DNA of 64,000 nucleotides from Cyrtodaria siliqua. Its lineage: Eukaryota; Mollusca; Bivalvia; Adapedonta; Hiatellidae. The position numbers were made by a program, and so were the translations under genes. The stretch's first letter is position 1. Each line of letters opens with the position of its first letter. Under the pieces are notes generated by a model. The model worked only from the letters and a program-made list of their open reading frames with translations, did no database searches and was not told where the DNA came from. Shown in pieces: positions 11,398 through 22,462 of the stretch. The stretch covers positions 1 to 64,000 of the forward strand of contig JAWPHD010005085.1 in NCBI GenBank assembly GCA_037043455.1, given 5' to 3'.

Positions 11398-11690
11398 TCC
11401 ATACATGGTGTTGCGTACCTGTATATAACCATACATGTTGTTGCGTACCTGTACATAACCATACATGTTGTTGCGTACCTGTACATAAACATACATGTTG
11501 TTGCGTACCTGTATATAACCATACATGTTGTTGCGTACCTGTACATAACCATACATGTTGTTGCGTACCTGTACATAAACATACATGTTGTTGCGTACCT
11601 GTACATAATTATACAAGTTTTGTGCCCCTGTACATAACCATACATCGTGTTGCGTACCTGTACATAACCATACATGTCTTTGTGCAACTG
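11398..11690. repeat. 30-bp minisatellite downstream of the peptide gene
   Basis: About ten units of CATGTTGTTGCGTACCTGTA plus CATAACCATA. Unit B has about 18 units at 51730-52260. Because 30 is divisible by three, the minus strand stays open (131 codons here, 211 in B) as a decapeptide repeat of the VRNNMYGYVQ type. Two minus frames are open at once, which argues for a repeat over a gene. Confidence 0.9.
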
Positions 11691-12000
11691 AACATACAAA
11701 TACGTGAAACTTCAATTTAGACAAAGGAACATGTGAAATAATAACTGTTTAAACGTAAGCGTTTGGAACTACGTCATGTATGACATATTTATAGTTGTAG
11801 TTAGTTATAACTTTGAACACAAAACTACAGAAATTGAATAATTTAACCAACATAATTATATGCGTATTGCAGAAATTAAAAAGTTATATAGAGACAGTCA
11901 CTGTGTTCAAAGTGTATTCCTAAGAAACAGAAACAACAAAAAGCAAGAAACTAACAACAACGTGTTAATAACAAACACTAACTTCACATTTTGTAATACA
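11691..12000. other. Non-coding end of the first A/B homology block
   Basis: Matches 52261-52572 in unit B. Homology stops after TTTTGTAATACA. No gene seen. Confidence 0.5.
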
Positions 12001-12499
12001 TAGGGAGGGACCCAACTTCTCGTATCGTGCAAAAAAACACTTTTGGTTTACCCGGAAAGATATACTCGTGCTTTTTTGCATATCAATAGCAGAAACTGTA
12101 CTATATACGAAACCACTGTATGGATTAATGGTATTCTTTGCATTTCGTAACACCAACGTATTTTCTACGGAAGCCCGTAATTGATAAGAAAATATTGATA
12201 TTCAAAGAAAAAATGTGTACAAGTTTATATTTTAACGATATGATTTTGTTTTGTACATAACTAAGACATAAGCATGCCGGATTATATTCTGTCTATGCAG
12301 AATGCTATTTTCAAAAAAAGAAAATAAATTAAAAGCGGTTTAAGGATTGAAGATGGCGGGCAGATGGAGGGACGGGCATCCACCTTTTGGCTAAAACTGT
12401 CGTGCACGTTGTTAATAACTTCTGTAAATTGTTTTCGGTTAAAACCAACTTTACTGTGAAGCGTTATATCGGTAAGATGCCACTTTCTTACGAGCAAGG

Positions 12500-13060
12500 C
12501 CAATTTTCTCATTTTCATAATAGAGTTATGACCCCTGAGCTACTTAACAAAAATGCACATTTTGGGTAAAGCTTAGGTGCAAGATTTTGATAACTTCTTT
12601 ATCTTATTTTGGATTTTAACTAAAATTTCTTTGAAGCCTTATATCAAACAGACATCACTTCCTTACGATCAATGTGGACCTTTGCCTTTTCTAAATAAAG
12701 TTATGGCCCCTGATTTTCTACGAAAATACATTTTTGTGTCGAGTTTATGTTGATTAATCAAGTTTTGTTGAAAATTAAACAACATTTTGGGTGGACATTT
12801 TATATACAAATAGGATACCAGTAAATGTTAATAATGTTTATGATATATCAAATTGTTTTGCCATTTTGGAATAGAGGTATGGCCCTTAATTTTCTTAGAA
12901 ATATGATTATTGCAACAACTATCTTTAATTGTGTAGGGTTTAAACCATATCGTTTAGTGTGAAGTCTTAATAACATTAACATACTGGCGGATATTTAGAA
13001 TCCGTTCGATGGTTGCTTTTAGATTTCTTAATACAGTTATGGACCTTTAATTTACCTTGA
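12500..13060. repeat. Degenerate tandem repeat with AGTTATGGCCCCTGA core
   Basis: Diverged units spaced about 165-175 bp carry related cores: AGAGTTATGACCCCTGAGCT near 12522, AAGTTATGGCCCCTGATTTT near 12700, then weaker copies near 12871 and 13037. This looks like an old tandem array. Confidence 0.55.
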
Positions 13061-13707
13061 AAATAGAATAGTAGTTACTGCAATTACTGTCTTGTCAAAT
13101 TGTAAACTTCCAAATTGGTTCACTATTTTGTCACGGTCAGATGATTGTATTTATCAGAAAAACAAAGGGTTTTTTATTGACTAGTTTCGTTGGAAGGCGA
13201 TTGAGCGACGTCAGTGTTTGGGTATGACGTCTGGCAGAGTTTCTCCAAAACATCTTGAATACTATCTAAATGATTTATATTTGCACTTTTGTTACTTATG
13301 ATCATTAACTGTCCAACCAACATTGGTGTTTCTGTGACCTTGAGTTTCAATTATAGGTTCTGATTGATTGAACAGGCAGCTTTTGGTTAAGAAAGTTGTC
13401 AACGTTTCTCAAAACACATCATGAACTTAAATACTTTCCTACGGATTGTGTCGCCTTGATCCATGAGACCCAATATATTAAATAGTGTAGTTATAGAGTC
13501 ATGTTTAGAGTTTAAAACTATAAGTAACACTAAATGTGATCCATATCCTATCTCGAGTCAGAAACAAATTATGGTATAAAAGTCGAGAAGTAATTATAAC
13601 ATTCCCAGAACACAGTCAGTCAACCAAAGAAACGTAATTCAAACAAACACCAATCACAAGGATAGAAAAGAGCAAAGTATGCGAAATGGCAAACTCAAAC
13701 GGTTGGA

Positions 13708-13775
13708 AATATGGGTACCTCCTTGGAATGGTCAGTGACAATATGGGTACCTCCTTGGTATGGTCAGTGACATAA
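13708..13775. repeat. Short direct duplication of about 36 bp
   Basis: AATATGGGTACCTCCTTGG, then TGGTCAGTGACA, occurs twice in succession. Confidence 0.7.
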
Positions 13776-14082
13776 GGGCCGCTGGGGTTAAGACAGGTTC
13801 TAGAGTGCACCAAACCTCACTCTTACCCTAGTTTTATTCCAAGAAAATGCGACCAGCCATGCTATATACCCTTACAAATTAGGCAGTATTAATAGCAATT
13901 AGTAGGCAATATAAGTATAACACAAAATGATCATGTATATATGAATATAAAATGCCCAGAAAACCACGAAGCAAATACTTGTCAGGAGCCAGGACAAAAG
14001 AATGATGACGATAAGACAATATCAAAGTCAAACATTAAGCGCTACCATCCCTTGTCCTATTTAGGTAGAAGCACATGCATTC

Positions 14083-14193
14083 ATTACGATATATAGTATA
14101 GAAGGATATCGATAGAGAGAAGAAGAAGGCCCTTTATTATATACATATACTATAACTATATTCTCTCTAGCTTTCTATACTATATATCGTAAT
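14083..14193. repeat. Inverted repeat able to form a hairpin
   Basis: The left arm ATTACGATATATAGTATAGA is matched by the right arm TCTATACTATATATCGTAAT, with further matches inward (GAGAGA/TCTCTC). A loop of about 40 bases separates them. It may be a tiny MITE or a pol-independent palindrome. No target duplication is clear. Confidence 0.7.
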
Positions 14194-14256
14194 ACATGCC
14201 TGTGAGTAGAAGTCATCATAGGGTTCACAATCTGTCGGGTCATCGCAACATTAATT

Positions 14257-15391
14257 GTAAAGCATTGTGGAGAACTGTAAATGGGTCAACATCTAAACAT
14301 GCAGTGCGTTGCAGAATGATAGGGTCATAACCTATTTTGTTATGTTTGTTAACAAGTTTAACACAGATTGTATGAATGTGATAATGACCAATAATCTTAC
14401 AAAGTCTGTACATATAGTCACCATAGTATTCACGTTGTGACAGACCTTGTAGCAGAAGAGTTCTGACAATACTTTTAAAAGTAAATCAGGGTTATGATGA
14501 TAAACCTTTGCAAAGGTTTGTCCGGATATAAAACTCAATGACTCAATGAAGCACTATTAAAGCTGGAGTAGATGAAAAGCAAAACAAAATTCCAACTATG
14601 TACTGGATTTCTAATTTACAAAAACAGCCTAATAAAGCACACTTTCTTCCTATTTCTAGTGTCTGCACCACTACAATCATCTCCAAAGGTTTACCATACT
14701 GTCTTACTGCCGTTGTAGATCACGTAACACAATATTGTGCTAAATCTTATGCTAAATCTTGGATTAATATATTTTGTTCGTTATTGCTTTCCTGAAAACG
14801 AATGCAATAAGCGAGCGTCACGCAAACCTTTCAAAGACAAGCATTTTTCTCTTATTCAATATTTATTTTAGTGAATAAACACTTATGTTTGCTCAGCATT
14901 ATACTGCGGTAGAATAAATTGTATTCTTTGGCATATTACTCCGTCAAAACAATCAAAATGGACTCCACCATTGCGTTTTTTATAGGGTTACAGTATAGCG
15001 TTTGTTCTTACCATCGCTTTCTAAAAATTCATAGCTCTAAACAGCCTACCTAAAATTAAAATACTAACCTAAATTCATCAAAAATGTCCAAAGTAAGCGG
15101 TGTTCCGTTCGATTGATTACCACTCAGCACCACCCCATAGCATTAGTGGTGTCATGTCGCGGAGTTAATTTCTGATAACCATTTTGATGTTTTAGCTATG
15201 GTCATGTGACAAATTATGACGTAATCGCAGACTATTTTCTAAGACGTTGACAGAGTCACATGGTGATCCTGGTAAAGATTGGGTAATGATCACTGTTAAA
15301 AGGCTTATCAAAGGAGGATGTCACCTTATTATTTTGCAACGCACTGCATGTTTAGTGGTTGACCCATTTACAGTTCACCGTTTTGCTTTCC
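14257..15391. mobile_element. Non-autonomous DNA transposon with ~75-bp inverted ends
   Basis: The left end (14257-14333) and right end (15314-15391) are inverted copies. They share AACTGTAAATGGGTCAAC and AAACATGCAGTGCGTTGCA at about 85% identity. The 1.1-kb interior encodes nothing. The target duplication is not clear, so the boundaries are approximate. Confidence 0.65.
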
Positions 15392-16019
15392 ACTTGATTG
15401 TTTGATCACCGGAAAGATTGTGGACCTTTGATGACGTCTACCTAAATCCTGAAAGGACGGTAACGTTTGATGTTTGTTTTCAATATTGTCTAGTCGTGCC
15501 CTTAACAGTGTCAAAATTGAAATGATCTCCCTTGTCATAGACTTTGCTTATTATTTCTCAGTTTCAATCGTGGGATGTAATTCGAGTAAAGAAGATATAG
15601 CAACTGAGAAATATTAGCTTTTTTGAGTTGAAGTTCTTTAGGAAAGAAAGTATATGTAGTAACCATAGTAGAAAAGAAAGGGTTTATTTGTCCAATATAT
15701 CATCCATATACAAAGAGGTATAATAAAAGGCTTCGATTACATCTGCCTTCGCGTATCTGGTAAAAGACTAAATATGAAAAGTCTAACATAACAAAACAAA
15801 AACAAATCTGCAACAAGAGGTGCTAATTTCGTTCTCATTTTGATTCCAACAATTTGTCTATAAACAGTAGTGTCATACCTAACTAGTTCCATATGTGTAA
15901 AAATATTATCTTATATGAAAATAAATGCTTCGAAAACAACTACGTGACAAGTCCACATGGTATAATTGTCCAAAACCCTTCAACTAAATATTACTGAGAA
16001 TCAGAACTCGTTTACTGTA
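15392..16019. other. No gene or element recognised
   Basis: AT-rich DNA of unit A only. I see nothing beyond short chance frames. Confidence 0.4.
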
Positions 16020-16765
16020 GTTACCGTGTACTCAGTCTGAAATTTAAATATTTGCAAACATCAAGGGCGATAACATTGTAAACCACTCCTCAATTGTTCT
16101 CAAACAAAACCGAGACCTTAATAATATTACCCAAGAAAAGCATGGAAAATCAAATGTTATTTATTACAATCATCGTGAAAATAACAACGCTCCTTAGTCA
16201 GAGGACGATATCCTCATTGTTTAATTAGAATATTACACAGTAATTGATGATATTTCAAAGGAAAGTAGGAAACAATCAGACGATCGAATATTTCGAAAAT
16301 TTAGAGCAATAACTTGATACTTGTCTAACCTGTCTGAAATCCGTTTGATATAAAGTTACACGCCAAACTGTGTGAAAATCGAAACCAATTTATTTAATGT
16401 ATTGTGTACGAAAGCTGAAATTTGCATTTTTGCAATAATCAAGGGCAATAACTCGGTAAGGCAGGTGTCAATTCTGCTCATTGTCATCTTGTCAAAGTCC
16501 ATATTCATATAAAGTCTCATACTAAATAATGTGAAGATCGGAATCCGTTTACTAAAGTAATGTGTGTACTCAAGCTAAAATGTGTATATTCTTTCAATAA
16601 CCAAGGGTAATAACTCTTTAAAGCAAGTGTCAGTTTTACTCAGTATTGAACTTGTCAAAGGTCTTGTAGGTATAAAGCCTAACACCATACAACATTCAGT
16701 GGAAATCGGAAACCGTTTACTGCAGTTATTGTGAACACAAAAAAAAATTTGCATTTTCCCTAGCA
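16020..16765. repeat. Degenerate ~165-bp tandem repeat with AAGGGCAATAACTC core
   Basis: Cores occur near 16060 (CATCAAGGGCGATAACATTG), 16439 (AATCAAGGGCAATAACTCGG) and 16601 (ACCAAGGGTAATAACTCTTT). Similar flanks contain CGTTTACT(G)NAGT and AAATTTGCAT. It is an old, decayed array. Confidence 0.6.
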
Positions 16766-17439
16766 CTCTATCTATTACATACAGACTGACTCTTTCGCGA
16801 ATTAGGCCTCACCTTATGCATTCCAGATAAAACACTTGTATCATTACTTATTTTCTGGCTTGAAATCACCCCCTCACCGCTATGGCTTTAAATCCTCATG
16901 GGACGAGGAATCTGTATGTGATGAAGCTATCCAGCTGCCTTTCGGAACGTCGGTGGTTCTACCCAGGTGCCCGCCCGTGCACGAAAATTGCCCGGAGGGG
17001 CACATAGGGTTTTTCTCCATCAAAGAAAGCTGAAAAGTCAGCATATAAAGTTCAATTAATAAAACAACTGAAAAAAACACGCTAATATATCATTATTAAT
17101 CGTGTGTTTAAGTATGGCATATGTCACTTATGGTATTGCTTTGTGTAATTGGACTTTACATATCAAAATAAGTAGCATTTTTAAACTGCACAGACGACGC
17201 GCGCATTATTTTCTAGCAAATTATAGTTCCCCAAGATCATTACATTTTCCTATTTATTTGGAAATTGACAGATCACTTATTGTTTCTTCATTGAGCGATC
17301 GGAAAGCGCAATACATCATTGTCGGAAAATGCCTAAAGCTACGTCTATATCGTGTTGAGTTAAGTAATGTGGCAATATATAGAGTCTCAGTATGTGAGTG
17401 AGAGGTGGAAACAGATGATCATACCGAATATGACGTAAC
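16766..17439. other. Non-coding block shared with unit B
   Basis: Matches 53182-53800. Two short frames (16836-17033 and 17102-17401) are kept in both copies with few changes. They have no family features, splice signals or codon evidence, so I do not call genes. One copy of the CATACAGACTGACTC unit near 16777 is the seed of the array that is amplified in B. Confidence 0.5.
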
Positions 17440-18480
17440 CCATACAGTTTGCATCCAGGTTTCAGTTCACCTAAAACACGTCATCCCTGCATTCAGTGAT
17501 AAATTCATCTCATTATACGACGTCAATTACCACCATGCAGCCTGCATCCAGGGTTAATTCATCTAAAACACGCCATCCTCCACCACGCATCCTGCATTAA
17601 ATGATAAATTCACCTCATTATACGACGACACCTACCACCATGCAGCCTGCATCCAGGGTTAATTCACTGCCTAAAACACGTCATCTTCTATCATGCATCC
17701 TGCATTAAGTGATAAATTCTCCTCATTATACGACGTCAATTACCACCATGCAGCCTGCATCCAGGGTTAATTCACCTAAAACACGCCATCCTCCACGAAT
17801 CATCCTGCATTAAGTGATAAATTCACCTTTTTATACGACGTCACATACCACCATGCAGCCTGCATCCAGGGTTTATTCACCTAAAACACGACATCCTCCA
17901 TCATGCATTCAGTAATAAATTCACCTCATTATACGACGTGACATACCACCATGCTTCCTGCATCCAGGGTTAATTCACCTAAAGCACATCATCTTCCATC
18001 ATGCATCCTGCATTCAGTGATAAATTCTCCTCATTATACGACATCACTTACCCCCATGCAGCCTGCAGCCAGGGTTAATTCACCTAAAACACGACATCCT
18101 CCATCATGCATCCTGCATTCAGTGATAAATTCTCCTCATTATACGATGTCATCCACCACCATGCAGTCTGCATCCAGGGTTAATTCACCTAAAACACGTC
18201 ATCTTCCAATCTGCATCCTGCATTCAGAGATAAAGTCACCTCATCATACGACGTCACGCACCACCATGCAGCTGCATCCAGGATTAATTCACCTAAAACA
18301 CGTCACCAACCACTATGCAGCCTGCATCCAGGCTTAATTCACCTAAAACACGTCACCCACCAGCATGCAGTCTGCATTCAGGGTTAATTCACCTCAAGAC
18401 ACGACACTCACCAACATGCAACCTGTATCTGGGGTTAAATTCACCTCATCATACGCCACTTCACAGAACTTATTTCACCT
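17440..18480. repeat. Satellite with a unit of about 108 bp
   Basis: Nine to ten tandem units containing CATGCAGCCTGCATCCAGGG, TTAATTCACCTAAAACACG and CATTATACGACGTCA. The matching array in unit B (53801-54420) has about five to six units and is interrupted there by a LINE fragment. Confidence 0.9.
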
Positions 18481-18877
18481 CTAGGTGATAACTAATTCTT
18501 ATAATTCATTTATATACTAGTATACTAGTTTATTATATATCATTTTATATACGCAGTTTTTATTGGCTGAAAAGCAGTCACGTGAAAATCATTAGAATGA
18601 ACTATTGACTTGAAAACGTGTTCAAACGTGTCCAATCAGGTTTAAACCAGACGTGCGAGTCAATAGTTCTCTTACCGAGTCAATAGTATCTTCCTGATCA
18701 TTCAAGCGCTTTATTACCAATGTCAATTATTTACCATAAGCGCTCAATGAGCTAAAAGTTACAGACAGTGTCCCTTTAACTTTGTTCAAGTTTACCAAGT
18801 AATACGTCTGTGATTACATATGAAAAAAAAATAATTAAATTTGTTTATTCATATTGTTAAAGAAAACATTGTTTGTG
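18481..18877. other. Shared non-coding DNA, element-like
   Basis: From about 18535 it matches 57150 onwards in unit B. It includes inverted GAACTATTGACTTG and GAGTCAATAGTTC segments, suggestive of a small DNA element. No gene is present. Confidence 0.4.
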
Positions 18878-19170
18878 CTTGCCTAAACCTGAGTGATACT
18901 GAGCACTATCTAGCTTCATAATATTGACAATGGGAATTAAATAACATACAATTCCATGATAAGTGGATATGTCATTTTATTTATAAAATGACTTAACATT
19001 ATAATACATTTAATGTTTTGTGAAGTGTCATAATAACATAATACGATTAACCTTATAATTATTATAATGACTAGATTGAACATTTAACAAAATAACTTTT
19101 GCAAAATACATGGAAAACATTCTCATATAAAAAAATGTGGGCAACTTTCCGCCGCCCACATGCAACAATA
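18878..19170. repeat. Direct repeat DR1 (pair with 20036-20250 and 27930-28060)
   Basis: A block of about 300 bp with CTTGCCTAAACCTGAGTGAT, GACAATGGGAATTAAATAAC and the imperfect palindrome GTCATTTTAT...ATAAAATGAC. It ends in a CTTTCCGCC motif. The second copy starts near 20036 and is interrupted by the LTR element. Both copies also exist in unit B (57490-57790 and 58196-58520). They lie upstream, in plus coordinates, of the DIRS-like fragment and may be remnants of its terminal repeats; that link is speculative. Confidence 0.6.
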
Positions 19171-19439
19171 CATAGTATCAGCAATCTTGTAACAAAGCAG
19201 AAACAACAGTACATATTATCAAAAATCTTGAAACAAATTAAAGCAGAAAAAACAGAAGCCCATGGTATACATATAATGTGAACATTCCTACATACATTAC
19301 AATTTAATAAGCAATCGGACCCACTGTTTACACAACTAAACATCTGTGTGGTAGAAAGGGGAGGTGGTGGGAAACAAATTTGATGAAAATGTCAGCGTAA
19401 TTTCAGTGTGTGTAAACAAAGGATCCTCTCTAAGTGTAG

Positions 19440-19911
19440 GCATACAGGAAGTAAATCACTGTGGTATTCATGCCTGGTGTAGTCGAAAGGAGTTCCCAAA
19501 TATATAATCCCAAACTATTTTTGTTATAAAAGGCATTTTTGAGTATTTAAGGCCTGTTTTTCTGGCTGAAATGACTTTATTGACTTGTTTGTGATAGCTA
19601 AAAACCATTTGCATGGTCGTATGATGATTTTATTTGTCAACTTGACAGTATTGAAAGTGAAAGTAGAACACATTTAAGAGGTGTGCCGAATGAACGCAGT
19701 TTGTTCACGGTATCAACAAATATCAGAATTTTCTTTTCTTATATGCCACATGACCCCTACTATTCTCAGCAGTTTTCTAGAGAGGCAGGTCTCATGACTA
19801 AGAACATGTAAGTGAATCTTAGTTTGAACTTCATTTTGAAAAATGGCTAACTAAAAAGCTTGGACAATATTGCATTGGACTCAATGGGATTTGATTTACT
19901 TCTGGTACACC
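19440..19911. mobile_element. 472-bp insertion with 5-bp target duplication
   Basis: TGTAG flanks both sides (19435-19439 and 19912-19916). Unit B has the empty site, with one TGTAG, near 58075. The ends are imperfect inverted repeats: GCATACAGGAAGTAAATCA on the left, and GGTGTACCAGAAGTAAATCA read inward from the right. The right end (ATATTGCATTG...TCAATGGG) resembles the right end of the 469-bp repeats at 46118 and 47804. It could be a MITE or a solo terminal repeat of that family. It is non-coding. Confidence 0.75.
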
Positions 19912-20250
19912 TGTAGAGCGCTGACCACGTGATGTCTGGCCCAGTGTGATCATGTTAACACGAAGGATAAGCCAATAACCACAAGGATTTCTGTTTACCC
20001 ACACAAACACAATTATCTACAATAATTATATTTTGTGCTTGCCTAAATTTGAGTTATACTAAGGACTATCTAGCTTCATCTATGGAGCTTGTTTTGTCTA
20101 TGCAGCTTGTTTTGACAATGGGAATTAAATAACATACAATTCCATGATAAGTGAAAATGTCATTTTATTTATAAAATGACTTAACATTATTATACATTAC
20201 TGACTAGATTATAATGTTATATGTTTCGTGTCATAATAACATAATATGAT

Positions 20251-21795
20251 TGTCACAAAATGTCACGGGTAGAGCGTACTGGTCGTATATAGCTCTTGTA
20301 TCGGTTACACCCAAAATCTATTGTTCGAGTTGAAACAATTTCACCATATTCATGATCTATTCATGTAACACGTAAAAGCGTGCACATATTAAGTGGCCGC
20401 CAGAGAGGCCGTGTCATAAGTTTAGTTTTGTGCTAATGCATGTAAACGTATAGGTATATTTTCCTTAAACGGCAAAATTGTATAAGGGCCTCGCGTGTAG
20501 ATTCAATACTGTAGATTTAGCCACGTTTGTCACGGACTGAACGGGGCAAATAATGATTTGGGCGTAATGTTTGCTATAAAACCCATTGTCTTCTAGCTGT
20601 CGCCGGGATCATCGATAGTACTTTGTTGGAACAGAGATTGGACGGCAAATTTCACAGGCAACATGTGGTTAGTAGTTTTATTAAACTTTCATCGTATATT
20701 TGTATTCAGTGGGCGGCGCCATCTTGTTTGACGGTTACGACATCCGGTTAGCATTGATGTTTCTCAAACATAACTTTAGACTAGCATATGATTTGAAGTG
20801 ACTTTATTAGATGTAATTATTGTAATTGATCATTAATTGTAAAACAATATTAATTTGATAACATTTGATAATAGGTGCATTAATTAACGTTGGCGTATAA
20901 TTCAGTGATTGTAATACACGATTGTTAACATTAGTTAACAATGAGATGAGTGACAAGAATAAATGCGTGCATGCATAACTCAGTGAGTGTAATATATGAG
21001 TAATTTGATCATGTTTATATTACATGTATTAAGGGCATTGATTAACAGCGACGTACATAGCGTATACATGGCGTTGTAGAATATGTATACATTGCTACTA
21101 ATCATTAGTACAGCTTACATATATTGATTGAATAATGATTTGTTTGGGTAATGATAATTATGCAAGATTGTTATGTTTGTCAACCGACATCTAAAACGTA
21201 TGTATAATTACAGCCTAAGCCATCCAGGATATAAGCCATCCAGGGTTGGAGTAAGCCATCTAGGTTTGGATATCCAGGAGTGGAGCTAAGCTTCCACGAC
21301 TAACGTTACAAGCGGTGGAGACGGTCCCCGTACCTGCGCAGCCAGGTTTTACTAACGACAACCCCCGGGACACAAGGTGGGCCCGTTACCAGTCCTCACT
21401 GGAGGAATATCATTCACAATCTCAGTGGAGATTAACTATCATTGAATCGCGTCATCAACCCTTACAGAAGGCATTTGATGACAATCATCCATTGAATTCG
21501 CGTATCATCATCTTCATGAGCTCTCGCGCATCACAGTTATCGCGCTAGATCAACATTGTTATAGCTTAACAACACTTTAGTGTCTTAGACATTCAGTATT
21601 TATAACAATACTAAGAACGTCTTAAACGTTCAGGAGAACACTCTTTTCATAGTTCAATTGTGTATTCGCTTGTTTTTTTAGATAATTGTATATATATTAA
21701 ACATATTTTAAAAGTTGCATTAAACTTATATAAATGCATTCACCGTCATTGATTCTTTCCTGAGTTAGCCCAACCACTAAGGTCATCCTGTGACA
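20251..21795 (+). repeat. 5' LTR
   Basis: 1545 bp, TGTCACAAAATG to CCTGTGACA. TATAAAA at 20575-20581 is a likely promoter. A 77-codon frame at 21315-21548 is kept in both LTRs with one amino-acid change; its meaning is unknown. Confidence 0.95.
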
Positions 21796-21797
21796 AC

Positions 21798-21815
21798 TGG
21801 TGTCAGAAGTGGGAT
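21798..21815 (+). promoter_or_regulatory. Primer binding site, tRNA-Leu
   Basis: TGGTGTCAGAAGTGGGAT lies two bases after the 5' LTR. It is complementary to the usual 3' end of eukaryotic tRNA-Leu (ending ...TCCCACTTCTGACACCA). Confidence 0.85.
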
Positions 21816-22462
21816 TTTTGGCGACTACGGAGGGAAAGAATCAATAAGTGATCTTTATTATGATATACTAAATCTCTACTTATTATTTTAGAATTATGTA
21901 CCACCCTCTGATCCATCAAGGCGACTGTCGACGATCACGGCCACAGCTTGGAAGACAAGTCAAGACACGACAAGGGTAGGGTGAGTCCAAACTGTTGTTT
22001 TGTCCGTTCTTTCCTTGGCGCGAGGTCGCAGTGGTCTACACGAGTGGGTCTGAGGCACTTTTGCTCAATAATTTGGGTGTTTGTTTTTACCTCCCTTGAT
22101 ATACATATAGTATCCAATTAGGTTGGCGAACAAGACGTTCTACTCATGTTGTGACACTCGAGTATACTTATATTGATGGGAGAAGTAAATATACATGTAC
22201 ATGTTATACACATTTCGATGATTGTGTAAGGTTTATGTCCAATATCAAATTAAGATATTTTATGTAGTGCATATGTTTTGTGGAAGCTAGATACTATCTA
22301 CACATAATCGTTAGTAGTTAGCGCTAGTACAAATGTGTATGTAACTTGTCCTATGATGATGCCCAGGTATTTACTGAGGACACAGTGACTTACCATTAGT
22401 AGTTAGTTGAGTAGAATTATTAGTGACGTGTGTATTGTAATTATTGTAGTGTGTAGTTCACA

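Larger units (their letters stand above)
12001..16765. other. Segment present only in unit A
   Basis: Unit B has only about 220 unrelated bases between the flanking homologies (52573-52788). This 4.8-kb segment contains degenerate repeats, a hairpin and an inverted-repeat element (listed separately). It has no convincing gene. Either B lost it or A gained it; no target duplication was found. Confidence 0.65.

Noticed and set aside
16836..17401. Two ORFs (65 and 99 codons) kept in unit B
   Set aside because: Conservation follows from the recent duplication. No motif, splice site or codon evidence. The second has a different start in B.
17440..18480. Regular repeats resembling a CRISPR array or operator array
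   Set aside because: The whole ~108-bp unit is repeated with no unique spacers, and the host is eukaryotic. It is a satellite.
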